Shown piece after piece: positions 16,781 to 24,675 of a DNA stretch of 64,000 bases (within the stretch, counting starts at the first letter, position 1; each line of letters opens with the position of its first letter). A model generated the notes under the pieces. The model searched no databases and had not been told where the DNA came from. It saw only the letters and a list, made by a program, of their open reading frames with translations. Source of the DNA: a virus. A program made the position numbers and the translations under genes. The stretch lies in IMG/VR virus record IMGVR_UViG_3300050821_008584, positions 62,001-126,000 of that record; one strand, written 5' to 3'.

Positions 16781-17413
16781 TCACGTACCGAGATAGATAA
16801 GCCGAAGGTGGATCGCATATTGCATCGGAGTCGCACCAACACTTCCATATCCTGTCGTGCTGTAAAATATGTTTGTGCTTGCACGCGCACTGATGACATT
16901 CGGAAATGCTGTCTCGTTAGCACCTACGGTATTAGAGGCACTACCCCCTGAAAAAAACGTTAGGTTTGCAGAGACATTAGTATCCCCTTCATTCCACGAT
17001 AGACTACAGGCAGGCATAGTGGATGAGCTAGTTGCAGCTTGTGTGAGTACCACGTAACAGGTTACGTAATATTGCCCCGTTCCGCCAACTGGCACAGCAT
17101 AAAGGAGCGTACCGATATTGCCTGTTTGAGCGGTGAGGTTAACATCCGCTACGATGTTTGGAGCTGTTAGACCAGGAACCAAAGATGATGTAGGAAGCAC
17201 GGCTAGAGTTCCGCCAGTAACGGCTGGAATTGTCTCCACATGTGTGCCGTCTGCGCTGATGCCAGCACTGAATTGTTGCAATGCAGTAAAATTCTGCGCC
17301 AGATTAAGCGCCGCAAATGTGTTCTGTGCCGCTACTCTTAACCTAGGTATTCCGACGAATAAACCAGCAAGCAATCCGACGCACACTATAATAATTGGTG
17401 CTAGTTTTTTCAT
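16781..17413 (-). CDS. Exported or virion beta-rich protein, 210 aa
   Basis: The N-terminus MKKLAPIIIVCVGLLAGLFVG is a signal peptide or anchor, with a possible VAAQ cleavage site at about residue 30. The rest is Ser/Thr/Gly-rich with many short strands, as in phage fibre or decoration proteins. It overlaps the NlpC/P60 gene by four bases, so it is co-translated with the tail tip. A signal peptide on a tail-module gene is unusual; see findings. Confidence 0.6.
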   Translation of the reverse strand: MKKLAPIIIVCVGLLAGLFVGIPRLRVAAQNTFAALNLAQNFTALQQFSAGISADGTHVETIPAVTGGTLAVLPTSSLVPGLTAPNIVADVNLTAQTGNIGTLLYAVPVGGTGQYYVTCYVVLTQAATSSSTMPACSLSWNEGDTNVSANLTFFSGGSASNTVGANETAFPNVISARASTNIFYSTTGYGSVGATPMQYAIHLRLIYLGT

Positions 17414-17943
17414 TGCGTCTCCCGGTTGAATGGCGAGAAGAATTTTGGAGGGAATCTCATACCGCCATGCAGAAATAAGGCGTCTTTGCTGGCATCGCTA
17501 ATTTGCACTACCCCTTGCATATCTGCGGCTGGCGCATGAATCACTTGATTCGGCCACTCTATGACGATGCCACTATGAGCGTATTGACGTCCGAGATGAA
17601 TCATCACGATGTCGGCTGGTTCCGGCGGCACTTGAATCTCATGCGCAAACTTCAGCATTTCGGCCATATAGCTAGGCTCGCCAGAGTGAAGATGGAATTG
17701 CGGGCTCCAATATCCAGGTTCGTATTCTGGCATAAGACCGACAGATGAATATACGGCTATCAGAAAGCGGCCACAGTCTACGCCATGGCCCTTCACGCAC
17801 GCGTTTGGATGGAACGGTGTCGAAAGCCAAGTCCTGGCTTCGGCAATGACAGCAGCACGTTTAGTGGATTCTTCGCCAGGAATAAATGGTGGATGATAAA
17901 AATCAGGTAGGCTTTGGAACTTCTCTTTTAGTTTTTCGCTCAT
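17410..17943 (-). CDS. NlpC/P60-family tail-tip peptidase
   Basis: Catalytic residues of the NlpC/P60 fold are visible: C57 in GHGVDCGRF, H123 in YAHSGIVIEW and a polar third residue at H136 in VIHAPAA. In siphoviruses and gene transfer agents this protein lies between DUF2163 and gpJ and helps local peptidoglycan cleavage during DNA entry. The gene order here agrees, apart from an inserted GIY-YIG gene upstream (overlap 17903-17943). Confidence 0.8.
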   Translation of the reverse strand: MSEKLKEKFQSLPDFYHPPFIPGEESTKRAAVIAEARTWLSTPFHPNACVKGHGVDCGRFLIAVYSSVGLMPEYEPGYWSPQFHLHSGEPSYMAEMLKFAHEIQVPPEPADIVMIHLGRQYAHSGIVIEWPNQVIHAPAADMQGVVQISDASKDALFLHGGMRFPPKFFSPFNRETQ

Positions 17944-18901
17944 GCCGCTTCCTCACAGCTTTCGCCATTCGTTTCAGCATGAGCGCACTGCGAGCGCTCG
18001 GGGTCATTGATGCCCAAAAGGCTTTGACTCCTGCACGTGCTTTTTTGTGGAAGTTTGGATCTTTTTTCAGGGCCGCTTTGTATCCAACACGTCCTATGCG
18101 CTTTTTCGTTCGTTCCGGCAAAGCGCGAAGTGCTTTGCTGATATTGCGGCCGATCTGACATCGCTTGCTCTTGCTGCGCTTCCGCCAAACTTTTAGGTTT
18201 AACTCCGTGAGCATTTGGGATCGCTTGGCTTTCGGAACCTTCTTCCAACGACGCCGCAATGCTGCTGACTGCTTGCGTGATTCTTCTGGTGTATTCTTGC
18301 GGCCTTTCTGGAACTGCGTAGCCCGCACGCGCTTCTCGCCAGCCTTGCTCCACTTTGGCTTGCCGCGAGCTTTGAGCGTTTCGCTCATGTACTGGCGGTA
18401 CTTCTTGCTGCGCGGTCGTTTGCCTGCGGCAACGATATATGGTCGCATCTTTGCTGCATAACGAGGGTTTCGCCACATCGCCTTCGACATTTTGCTGCGC
18501 CGCTTCCGATATTCCGGTGCTCGAACGGCAGCAAGAAGGGCTGCGTTTTGTTTTGCCCGATATTGCATGTCTTTCCACAGCTGCCTCGTAGCACGCCGTA
18601 ATTTGCGTAACGTTGCCGGTGACGACACAAACGCGCCGCCAGCAGTTATCATAAGGTTCTTGAGTCGAGTCTTTTTGAGGTAGCGTTTCAACCATTTCAG
18701 TTCGGCTTCCTTTGCTCCTCCGCGCATTCCTTGTTCCAAAATACGCATTTGGACCTTGATGCCGAAGCGCTTGCGATGCTGTGCCAGTCGCAGAGACGGA
18801 TGTTTCGTCCGACCAATGTAAATGACACGTTTGTTGATGGAGAGTGCGTATATGAACCAGCGTCCTTTGTATGCATACCATAAGTATAACCTAGATAGCA
18901 C
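17903..18901 (-). CDS. GIY-YIG homing endonuclease with basic repeat tail
   Basis: The N-terminus has a GIY-YIG-type domain: FIYALSINKRVIYIGRT, LAQHRKRFG and a downstream ELKWLKRYL with a glutamate. The remaining 230 residues are extremely Lys/Arg-rich with repeated short units (for example KAMWRNPRYAAKM, ETLKARGKPKWSK, AALRRRWKKVPKA) that resemble NUMOD-type DNA-binding modules. The gene is wedged between the DUF2163 and NlpC/P60 genes and overlaps both. The start is GTG at 18901. Confidence 0.75.
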   Translation of the reverse strand: MLSRLYLWYAYKGRWFIYALSINKRVIYIGRTKHPSLRLAQHRKRFGIKVQMRILEQGMRGGAKEAELKWLKRYLKKTRLKNLMITAGGAFVSSPATLRKLRRATRQLWKDMQYRAKQNAALLAAVRAPEYRKRRSKMSKAMWRNPRYAAKMRPYIVAAGKRPRSKKYRQYMSETLKARGKPKWSKAGEKRVRATQFQKGRKNTPEESRKQSAALRRRWKKVPKAKRSQMLTELNLKVWRKRSKSKRCQIGRNISKALRALPERTKKRIGRVGYKAALKKDPNFHKKARAGVKAFWASMTPSARSALMLKRMAKAVRKRHERKTKREVPKPT

Positions 18902-19850
18902 TTTCTGCGACCGGTACGAAGGGCATCGAACCCAGGTTAATTAAGTTGTTAAATTTATCGCGGCAGGTAGCCAATTGCTTATCGCACCCAGGTGCCATTT
19001 TGAACTGGTCTCCATTAGCGGGAGCCGCAGGTAGCGGCACAAAAAGAAGAGTCTGGCCGCTGGCATTCAGATATAGGCGCACGGTCCTGGTAACACCAAC
19101 ATTCGCTCCGCTGGTAAAAGTGATTAAGCCTTCATCAAAGTAGTGGTCGATATTAGTCATCGTTGTATTGAAAAGCAGATTAAGAGAGCCACTTCCGACT
19201 ATGCTGCCATTGATGTAGAAATTGTTAATGTTCAGCGTACAACCTGCTCCATAAAGATCCCAACGGCACGCCGGCTGATAGACGTGAGCCGGGAACGGTC
19301 GATTGAGCAATTCCTTCTTGCTTTTGATGTCTATTTCAGCGTGACTTCGATCAACCTCTGTGATGTCTGACACATTGCCATGGAAGAGCGTAACTGCGCC
19401 CGCTGAAGTATCGAAGTTGATCGGCCGTGCCGGTTGAGCTCCAGTGCTTCCCATCATCACGCGTTGAATCACGATGTCCGCGTTATCAAACAAGCCGGTG
19501 CCGATCGCTTGGAGGACGGCCTGGCTCTCAACGAGGTTAGTAAGAAGTGCCCAAAGCTGGAGCTTACCTTCATCTACTTCTACGCCGATCTTTTGTGTGA
19601 AGCCAGACCATAACGGGTAGGGGCCGCGGGAAGAAAAGCGCGTGCCGGAGAGTACGACATCATATTCGAAGTCTGTCCACGTGAAGATCGTGCCATCGAA
19701 GAGCGTAATCGTGAACAGATTGCCGACCCAGTAACTGTAGTCTTGAAAAAGCAAGTTCTTGAAAGCCGAGGACGCTGGTTTAATTGGCCACCCCCGACGT
19801 AAAATTGGAAGCGGCCAGAACGCGTGAACACCCCGAAGACGTGGAAACAT
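18891..19850 (-). CDS. DUF2163 (BR0599-like) tail-tip protein
   Basis: The 319-residue protein has the family C-terminal signature GCDKQLATCRDKFNN followed by NLGSMPFVPV, and the central CRWDLYGAGC. This family forms part of the tail hub in gene transfer agents and related phages. It follows DUF2460 and precedes NlpC/P60, which is the expected order. The N-terminal 20 residues, rich in Arg and Pro, vary in the family. Confidence 0.8.
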   Translation of the reverse strand: MFPRLRGVHAFWPLPILRRGWPIKPASSAFKNLLFQDYSYWVGNLFTITLFDGTIFTWTDFEYDVVLSGTRFSSRGPYPLWSGFTQKIGVEVDEGKLQLWALLTNLVESQAVLQAIGTGLFDNADIVIQRVMMGSTGAQPARPINFDTSAGAVTLFHGNVSDITEVDRSHAEIDIKSKKELLNRPFPAHVYQPACRWDLYGAGCTLNINNFYINGSIVGSGSLNLLFNTTMTNIDHYFDEGLITFTSGANVGVTRTVRLYLNASGQTLLFVPLPAAPANGDQFKMAPGCDKQLATCRDKFNNLINLGSMPFVPVAESAI

Positions 19851-19853
19851 ATT

Positions 19854-20852
19854 TTAGAGACGGCATTGTTCGATTTTGATTGACTTAGCTGCCCAGAGAT
19901 AAAGCAAATTATTGTCAAATGGAATCGAATCATCTGAAAATCGGCACGGCCAGTAATAGCCATAAGTTCCAGTTATCGCCACACCACTGCCAGGAGGGCT
20001 GGTAAAAATTAACTGGCCGATTTGATTGATTGAGTAGCCAGAAACCTGCAGGACAGCATTCAAATAAATATTGGGTGCCGGCGTCGTGAATGGAGTTTGA
20101 ATCGCCTCGGTGAATCCGCCTATCGTACGGACCAACTGAAATGTCGTCGTCGAACCATCGCCAGTACCTATCGATTGCTGAACAGGTGGATTGCCACCCA
20201 TGCCAACGATCCCGACCGAATCCCATGGACCTTGGCCTTGCGCATAACCTGGAGTCACATCATCAAAAAGGAAAACACCAAAGCGGCCTTGCATCTGATT
20301 ATAGAAACCTTCGATCACACGCATATCCGTTTCAGTCGCGCCAATCATGATGTCGCCTGGATTATCTTTAATATAGCCAGCGTCGTTAGCCCCGCCGCCG
20401 TAGCGAATCTCCCAGCTCTTCAGCGGATTTGCCCAGTAAGCAATTCTCACTTCAGCTCCAGAGCTCATCCGTTGAACCTGGTTCTCCCACATCTGTGTAC
20501 GAGTCACCGGCCAAGCTTTACCGCGAATTGTCGGATAAACGGGAAAGGCCACAGGAAACCCCACGAAAGCAACTGTAAATAAATCGCCAGCCAGCGTAAT
20601 GAACAAACCATACGTCAGGCCGGATGGAGAAATCAGAGTAATTGATTCTGGATACAAAGCATTGAAAGTTACCGAAGTCTGGGTCAACCCTCCGACTATT
20701 GTGATGCCGATCTGAAACGATGCGGAATTTGTTGGATCGTTCAAGTAGACGTTTGGCGTAGAGCCTAGAGAGCCCTTGGTTTGTGTCAAATCGCCGTTGT
20801 CGAGAACGTTTACTGACCATAGGTAGCCCGATGAATCTCTGAGATTGAACAT
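19854..20852 (-). CDS. DUF2460 tail protein with N-terminal short-module repeats
   Basis: The C-terminal 220 residues match DUF2460: the FYNQMQGRFGVFLFDD segment and the end GTYGYYWPCRFSDD followed by IKIEQCRL. In gene transfer agents this protein links tail tube and hub. The first 110 residues are an addition with two copies of the short module also found in fibre genes (DSSGYLWSVNVLDNGDL and SPSGLTYGLFITLAGDL). The fusion suggests that this module decorates the tail tip. Confidence 0.8.
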   Translation of the reverse strand: MFNLRDSSGYLWSVNVLDNGDLTQTKGSLGSTPNVYLNDPTNSASFQIGITIVGGLTQTSVTFNALYPESITLISPSGLTYGLFITLAGDLFTVAFVGFPVAFPVYPTIRGKAWPVTRTQMWENQVQRMSSGAEVRIAYWANPLKSWEIRYGGGANDAGYIKDNPGDIMIGATETDMRVIEGFYNQMQGRFGVFLFDDVTPGYAQGQGPWDSVGIVGMGGNPPVQQSIGTGDGSTTTFQLVRTIGGFTEAIQTPFTTPAPNIYLNAVLQVSGYSINQIGQLIFTSPPGSGVAITGTYGYYWPCRFSDDSIPFDNNLLYLWAAKSIKIEQCRL

Positions 20853-20873
20853 TAGTTAGTCCATCAGCGTGCA

Positions 20874-23105
20874 TTAAGGTCCAATCGTGATTGCCGATAC
20901 TTGCGTAGGAGGTGCAGGTAGAGCACCGCTATAGCAGGTGTTGGCGTTGAAAGAATGAACTGCATTTACCGCGGCGCTTCCTCCTGTGGCCGACCCTAGG
21001 CCGGAAGTCGCAGTGAACGTCAGCGTGGTTCCTGCTACCGTCGCTATCTGCCAGAGACGGTTGTAGCCAGCGACCGAAGAGCCCGTGATCCAAAACGATT
21101 GATATTGCGTGAAGCTCGCCGGCGCACTTGAACTAAGCGTAGCGGTCGCCGTGGTTCCCGCCTCACTGATTGAGGTTATGGAATCCGAAACGGAATAATT
21201 TGTATCGTAGCTTGTATTGTTGAAACACAACTGCGCGGGGATCGCATAGCCGAAGCCGCCCGGATCAGGGCCACCAGAAAGATCGGGGCCAATCGCAGGA
21301 TAGTGAAGTGCGGAGTGTCCGATTCCGTCGTTGTACCACGAGGGCTTGGACGAATAATAAAACGATGTAGGAAGCGCAGTACTGGACGGAACGGTCTGAG
21401 CATAAGAGCCCAAACCAGTCGGGACTTCCGAAGTGCTGCTACACGTCGTCGACCAGCCTGGATCGCCAGAATTCCCGCACCACCTGACTGCTGCGGTAAC
21501 GACATCGTAATTGCCCCAAAAATAAGAGAAAGGAGCGACATTGGTGTCGTTGTAAACAATGCTGTAGTTGCAAGCCTGTCCGCCCGCCCATCCTAGTGCA
21601 TAGATCGAGACATTCCCTGTAGTCGTGCAGCCAGTATTATCGACATTCGAAGAGGGGATGTCTTTGTACGTCGTATGGTAGCCGGACTCACCCATCACAT
21701 TACCAATCAGGTTGTAATAGCGTGAATAGGCTTCAATGTCCGCGACCATCGTGCTCGCGACCTTGAATGGACCGTCCCTCCCGGTCCAGCGGTTCCGAAA
21801 TGCAGTTACCATCCAACTCGTGCCGTGAATATCGTCGGAAGCAATTTTTGCTCCAACATTGCCTTCAAACAGATTGAAATAGGAACCGTCTTGGTGAGAA
21901 GGGTAGGAATCTGATTGCTCGAAATTGGGGGCCGTGCCGCCCGCAGTGTAGTAATTGTCCACCGAGAAGTTGTACGCAAAGACGTTTCCCGCTCCGCCAT
22001 TCATTATTTCAGCACCGGCAACGTGTTGAAATATATTGTTTGCGTCCAGAATGTCGTCAGACATGAAAGATACTTCGTGCCCATAACTCAGATTAGAACC
22101 GTTCGACCCGTAAGAATAGTTATTCTGGATCGTCAAATGCGACGACAAATAGCTCCAGATATTATTTCTGTCCGGCGGTGAGCCATTGTTGATCGTGCGA
22201 ACGCCTGTTACCCAGCAGTTTTTAGCCCAACCAAAAAAGATGAATGACCCCGCACTACCTGGGCTATCAGTCGTGAGAGAACCATCAAGCGTAAGGTTTT
22301 CAACGCCATCGTTCTGAACTGGCAGATGGGTATTCCAGCCTGCCGCAGGCGAGAAAGTTCCCGACCAGATCGGCGAATACAGACCAGGAGAAATGCCAAC
22401 TGCGCCTCCTGCGCCTCCTCCGGGGATAGAAGTTACAGTGACAGTTTGCGTTTGACTGTTGCCAGAAGGACCGTTTTGGCCTCCTTGCTCCGAACAATCT
22501 CCTAACGCTCCAGTATTCTGACAATTCCAAATCGTGCCCGGATCGGTTGCCTGATCTGCTTGCCAAAGCACTAAAAGAGCACCGATTTGCAAGTTTGTGG
22601 TATTGCTCAAAGTGATCGATGTTGCACCTTGGGCGTATCCAGCCGTCCAGTTCGCAGAGTTTTGAACGTTATCCCGAATGTCAAAATTATCTTGGCCTGT
22701 AATACAAACAGCACCGCCGAGCCCAAAACATCCGGTCCCCGGTCCTGCTGTAAACTTAATAATTGTCTGGTCTGCTCCGGCACCGCGCAGGACAACATTC
22801 GACTTTGAAGCAAAATCTATCTTGGCATTTAGAACGAAGGTGCCAATCCCTAGCAGCACGTATTGGTTTACGCCACAAGCTGCGATGGCGCTGTTGATCG
22901 TAGTTGGAGCACCAGGAGTGCCCACCGTCCCGTAGGCCGCGATGGTTGAACCGCATTGAGTCCAAGCTGCGTCTGGAATTCCACCGACGACGCCAGCAGA
23001 TGACCAATCTATAGCGCGGCCTGCGGAGATGACTCCAGACCAGAGTTGCGCGTGCGCCGGAATGGCTAAAAGCAAGATGGCCGCAGCTATAACGAAGAGC
23101 TTCAA
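20874..23105 (-). CDS. Exported right-handed beta-helix protein, pectate-lyase-like
   Basis: MKLFVIAAAILLLAIPAHAQ is a clear signal peptide with AHA-Q cleavage. The 720-residue mature part has the periodic Asn/Gly-rich repeats of a parallel beta-helix (for example LTIQNNYSYGSNGSN, DILDANNIFQHVAG, NVFAYNFSVDNYY). Such folds are usual for tailspike depolymerases and secreted polysaccharide lyases. The start is TTG at 23105, overlapping the upstream stop (TTGA) with GGAGGG eight bases before. Whether it is a virion spike or a secreted enzyme cannot be told. Confidence 0.7.
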   Translation of the reverse strand: MKLFVIAAAILLLAIPAHAQLWSGVISAGRAIDWSSAGVVGGIPDAAWTQCGSTIAAYGTVGTPGAPTTINSAIAACGVNQYVLLGIGTFVLNAKIDFASKSNVVLRGAGADQTIIKFTAGPGTGCFGLGGAVCITGQDNFDIRDNVQNSANWTAGYAQGATSITLSNTTNLQIGALLVLWQADQATDPGTIWNCQNTGALGDCSEQGGQNGPSGNSQTQTVTVTSIPGGGAGGAVGISPGLYSPIWSGTFSPAAGWNTHLPVQNDGVENLTLDGSLTTDSPGSAGSFIFFGWAKNCWVTGVRTINNGSPPDRNNIWSYLSSHLTIQNNYSYGSNGSNLSYGHEVSFMSDDILDANNIFQHVAGAEIMNGGAGNVFAYNFSVDNYYTAGGTAPNFEQSDSYPSHQDGSYFNLFEGNVGAKIASDDIHGTSWMVTAFRNRWTGRDGPFKVASTMVADIEAYSRYYNLIGNVMGESGYHTTYKDIPSSNVDNTGCTTTGNVSIYALGWAGGQACNYSIVYNDTNVAPFSYFWGNYDVVTAAVRWCGNSGDPGWSTTCSSTSEVPTGLGSYAQTVPSSTALPTSFYYSSKPSWYNDGIGHSALHYPAIGPDLSGGPDPGGFGYAIPAQLCFNNTSYDTNYSVSDSITSISEAGTTATATLSSSAPASFTQYQSFWITGSSVAGYNRLWQIATVAGTTLTFTATSGLGSATGGSAAVNAVHSFNANTCYSGALPAPPTQVSAITIGP

Positions 23106-23470
23106 CGTGGCACCCTCCAGTTCAAGGTTATGGGCCCCGGTGTAATTGGCAAAGTGGTGCTGTTACATACCTTGAACGAGACAGTATTCAGACCTGGATA
23201 CTTGATGATCGTTAGAATACCTCCTGATGTGGGGCTATAGCCGGTAACTCCGGTCGGATCGGTATTGAAATCAGCAATGATGTTGTCGGTACTCAGTGTG
23301 CCCGGTGCTGAGATGGTGACCACACTGGCGCACGTTCCGGAGTTAATGGCACCGGTTCCAAGAGCTGCAGTACCATTGGCGATTGTCACGGTAGTGTAAA
23401 CGGTCTGTGAATAACCTCGTCCAATGAAGAACGCGAGCACACACAGCAGGCAAAGTGCGATTCTCTTCAC
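23102..23470 (-). CDS. Small exported beta protein, 122 aa
   Basis: The start is GTG at 23470, because GGGAGG just upstream is a good SD; an ATG at 23485 lies before that SD. The signal peptide is VKRIALCLLCVLAFFIGRGYSQ (read M at position 1). The mature domain is about 100 residues with two cysteines and a single beta-sandwich-like pattern. It overlaps the beta-helix gene, suggesting that the two are produced together. Confidence 0.6.
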   Translation of the reverse strand: MKRIALCLLCVLAFFIGRGYSQTVYTTVTIANGTAALGTGAINSGTCASVVTISAPGTLSTDNIIADFNTDPTGVTGYSPTSGGILTIIKYPGLNTVSFKVCNSTTLPITPGPITLNWRVPR

Positions 23471-23508
23471 GTCAGAACCTCCCATTCCTTATCGCGCCAC
23501 GGATCATG

Positions 23509-23706
23509 TCAGTTAACAAAATCCTCTTTGACTCTTTTTGCCTGTAGGATGTGTAATGTTGTGCCATCCCACGTAAACTGATCGCCAACTTCGAATTCAA
23601 CCGCCGTATCTAAATCGAGCGACCATTTCTCACCAGCTTCGGTTTCTAATTGCAAAACGTTGCCGTCTTTTGAAACAACCGTCAGAATCTGACGTTCGAC
23701 AGCCAT
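23509..23706 (-). CDS. Small acidic protein, 65 aa
   Basis: An SH3-like or small beta-barrel pattern is suggested by alternating strands (QILTVVSKDGNVLQLETEAG, then FEVGDQFTWDGTTLHILQ). There is no signal peptide. The gene lies between the tape measure and tail-tip genes, with the plus-strand HNH unit inserted immediately upstream. The function is unknown. Confidence 0.6.
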   Translation of the reverse strand: MAVERQILTVVSKDGNVLQLETEAGEKWSLDLDTAVEFEVGDQFTWDGTTLHILQAKRVKEDFVN

Positions 23707-23776
23707 GTTAGAATGCGAAAGCGCGAGGACGCGTAAACGCCCCCGCGCTGAACACCACGCCTACTAAGGAGGCGCG
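23706..23776 (+). promoter_or_regulatory. Extended -10 promoter, hairpin and leader of the second plus-strand HNH gene
   Basis: TG at 23706-23707 and TAGAAT at 23709-23714 form the extended -10. The hairpin pairs 23720-23725 with 23744-23749, then 23727-23728 with 23741-23742 and 23730-23731 with 23738-23739, broken by A-C mismatches. AACACC at 23751-23756 and AAGGAGGCGCG before the ATG complete the leader. The layout matches those at 16197 and 28572. Confidence 0.65.
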
Positions 23777-24675
23777 ATGCTTTCTCTCGATTCTACTGCC
23801 AAACACGTCAAGAACCAGTGCCTTGATTCCACTCTTGCCGAAAGATTCTGGCAAAAGATAGATAAGAACGGCCAGGTTCCAAAGCATTGCCCAGAACTTG
23901 GCCCATGCTGGATTTGGCTTGGTTATAAAAAAGAGGATGGCCGCGGCCAAATTGGTACGAGCAAGGGGACTCAGCATGCGCACAAGGTCTCTTGGGAATT
24001 GCACAATGGGCCGGTACCTGACGGTTATTGTGTGCTCCATCATTGCGACAACATGGGCTGTCCCAATCCAGATCATCTGAGGGTGGGTACTCAAGCGGAG
24101 AATATCGCTGAAATGATCGCCAGAAATAGATCTTACCATCCAAGTGGGATAGATTATTGGATTAGACGTATCCGGACGCAAGAACGCAAACCACCTCCGA
24201 CGTTGGAAGAACGCTTTTGGGCTAAGGTTAACAAAAAGGGACCTATGCCAGAAGATTGCCCTGAATTGGGGCCATGCTGGATTTGGACTGGATACCGTCA
24301 GCGCCAAGGCTATGGGCATATGAGCATCGACGGCAGAATCAGTAGAGTTAATAGAGTGGCGTGGCTTATACAAACAGGAGAAGATCCGGAGACATTAGCG
24401 TTCTGCACAAGTGTGACAATCCGCCATGTGTACGTCTTTCGCATCTTTTCCTTGGCAACCATAAAGAGAATGCTGATGACATGATGGCAAAAGGAAGAAA
24501 TAAATCCTTCCCAGGCTCGCAAAACAAAAATTCTATACTTAATGAGGATCAAGTTAGAGAGATAAGATGGAGAGCACGAACGGAAAGACTGGCAGATATC
24601 GCGCGAAGCTTTAAGGTCCATATTGCAACAATTTGGGGTATAGTTCACAGGCGAAGTTGGAAACATGTCCTCTAG
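23777..24675 (+). pseudogene. Tandem double-HNH endonuclease gene with a frameshift
   Basis: The reading frame from 23777 encodes one complete HNH unit (CPELGPCWIWLGYK, AHKVSWELH, LHHCDNMGCPNPDHLR) and then the start of a second (CPELGPCWIWTGYR, VNRVAWLIQTGEDP). Near 24400 the frame is lost; the second unit continues in another frame as VLHKCDNPPCVRLSHLF and ends at 24675. One missing base between about 24395 and 24405 explains it, and restoring it gives a 299-residue double-HNH protein with a C-terminal helix-turn-helix. It could be a true mutation, a recoding event or a sequence error. The stop overlaps that of the tape measure gene (shared CTAG). Confidence 0.75.

Noticed and set aside
16180-16923. 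A 247-residue minus-strand open frame opposite the first HNH gene
   Set aside because: It is antisense to a clear HNH endonuclease with its own promoter and SD and shows no domain of its own.
17940-18881. A 313-residue minus-strand frame parallel to the GIY-YIG gene
   Set aside because: It overlaps completely with the GIY-YIG gene in another frame; Ser/Arg/Gln-rich composition is a by-product of the Lys/Arg repeat codons.
23708-24373. A 221-residue minus-strand frame opposite the double-HNH gene
   Set aside because: It mirrors conserved HNH codons and has no SD or family match.
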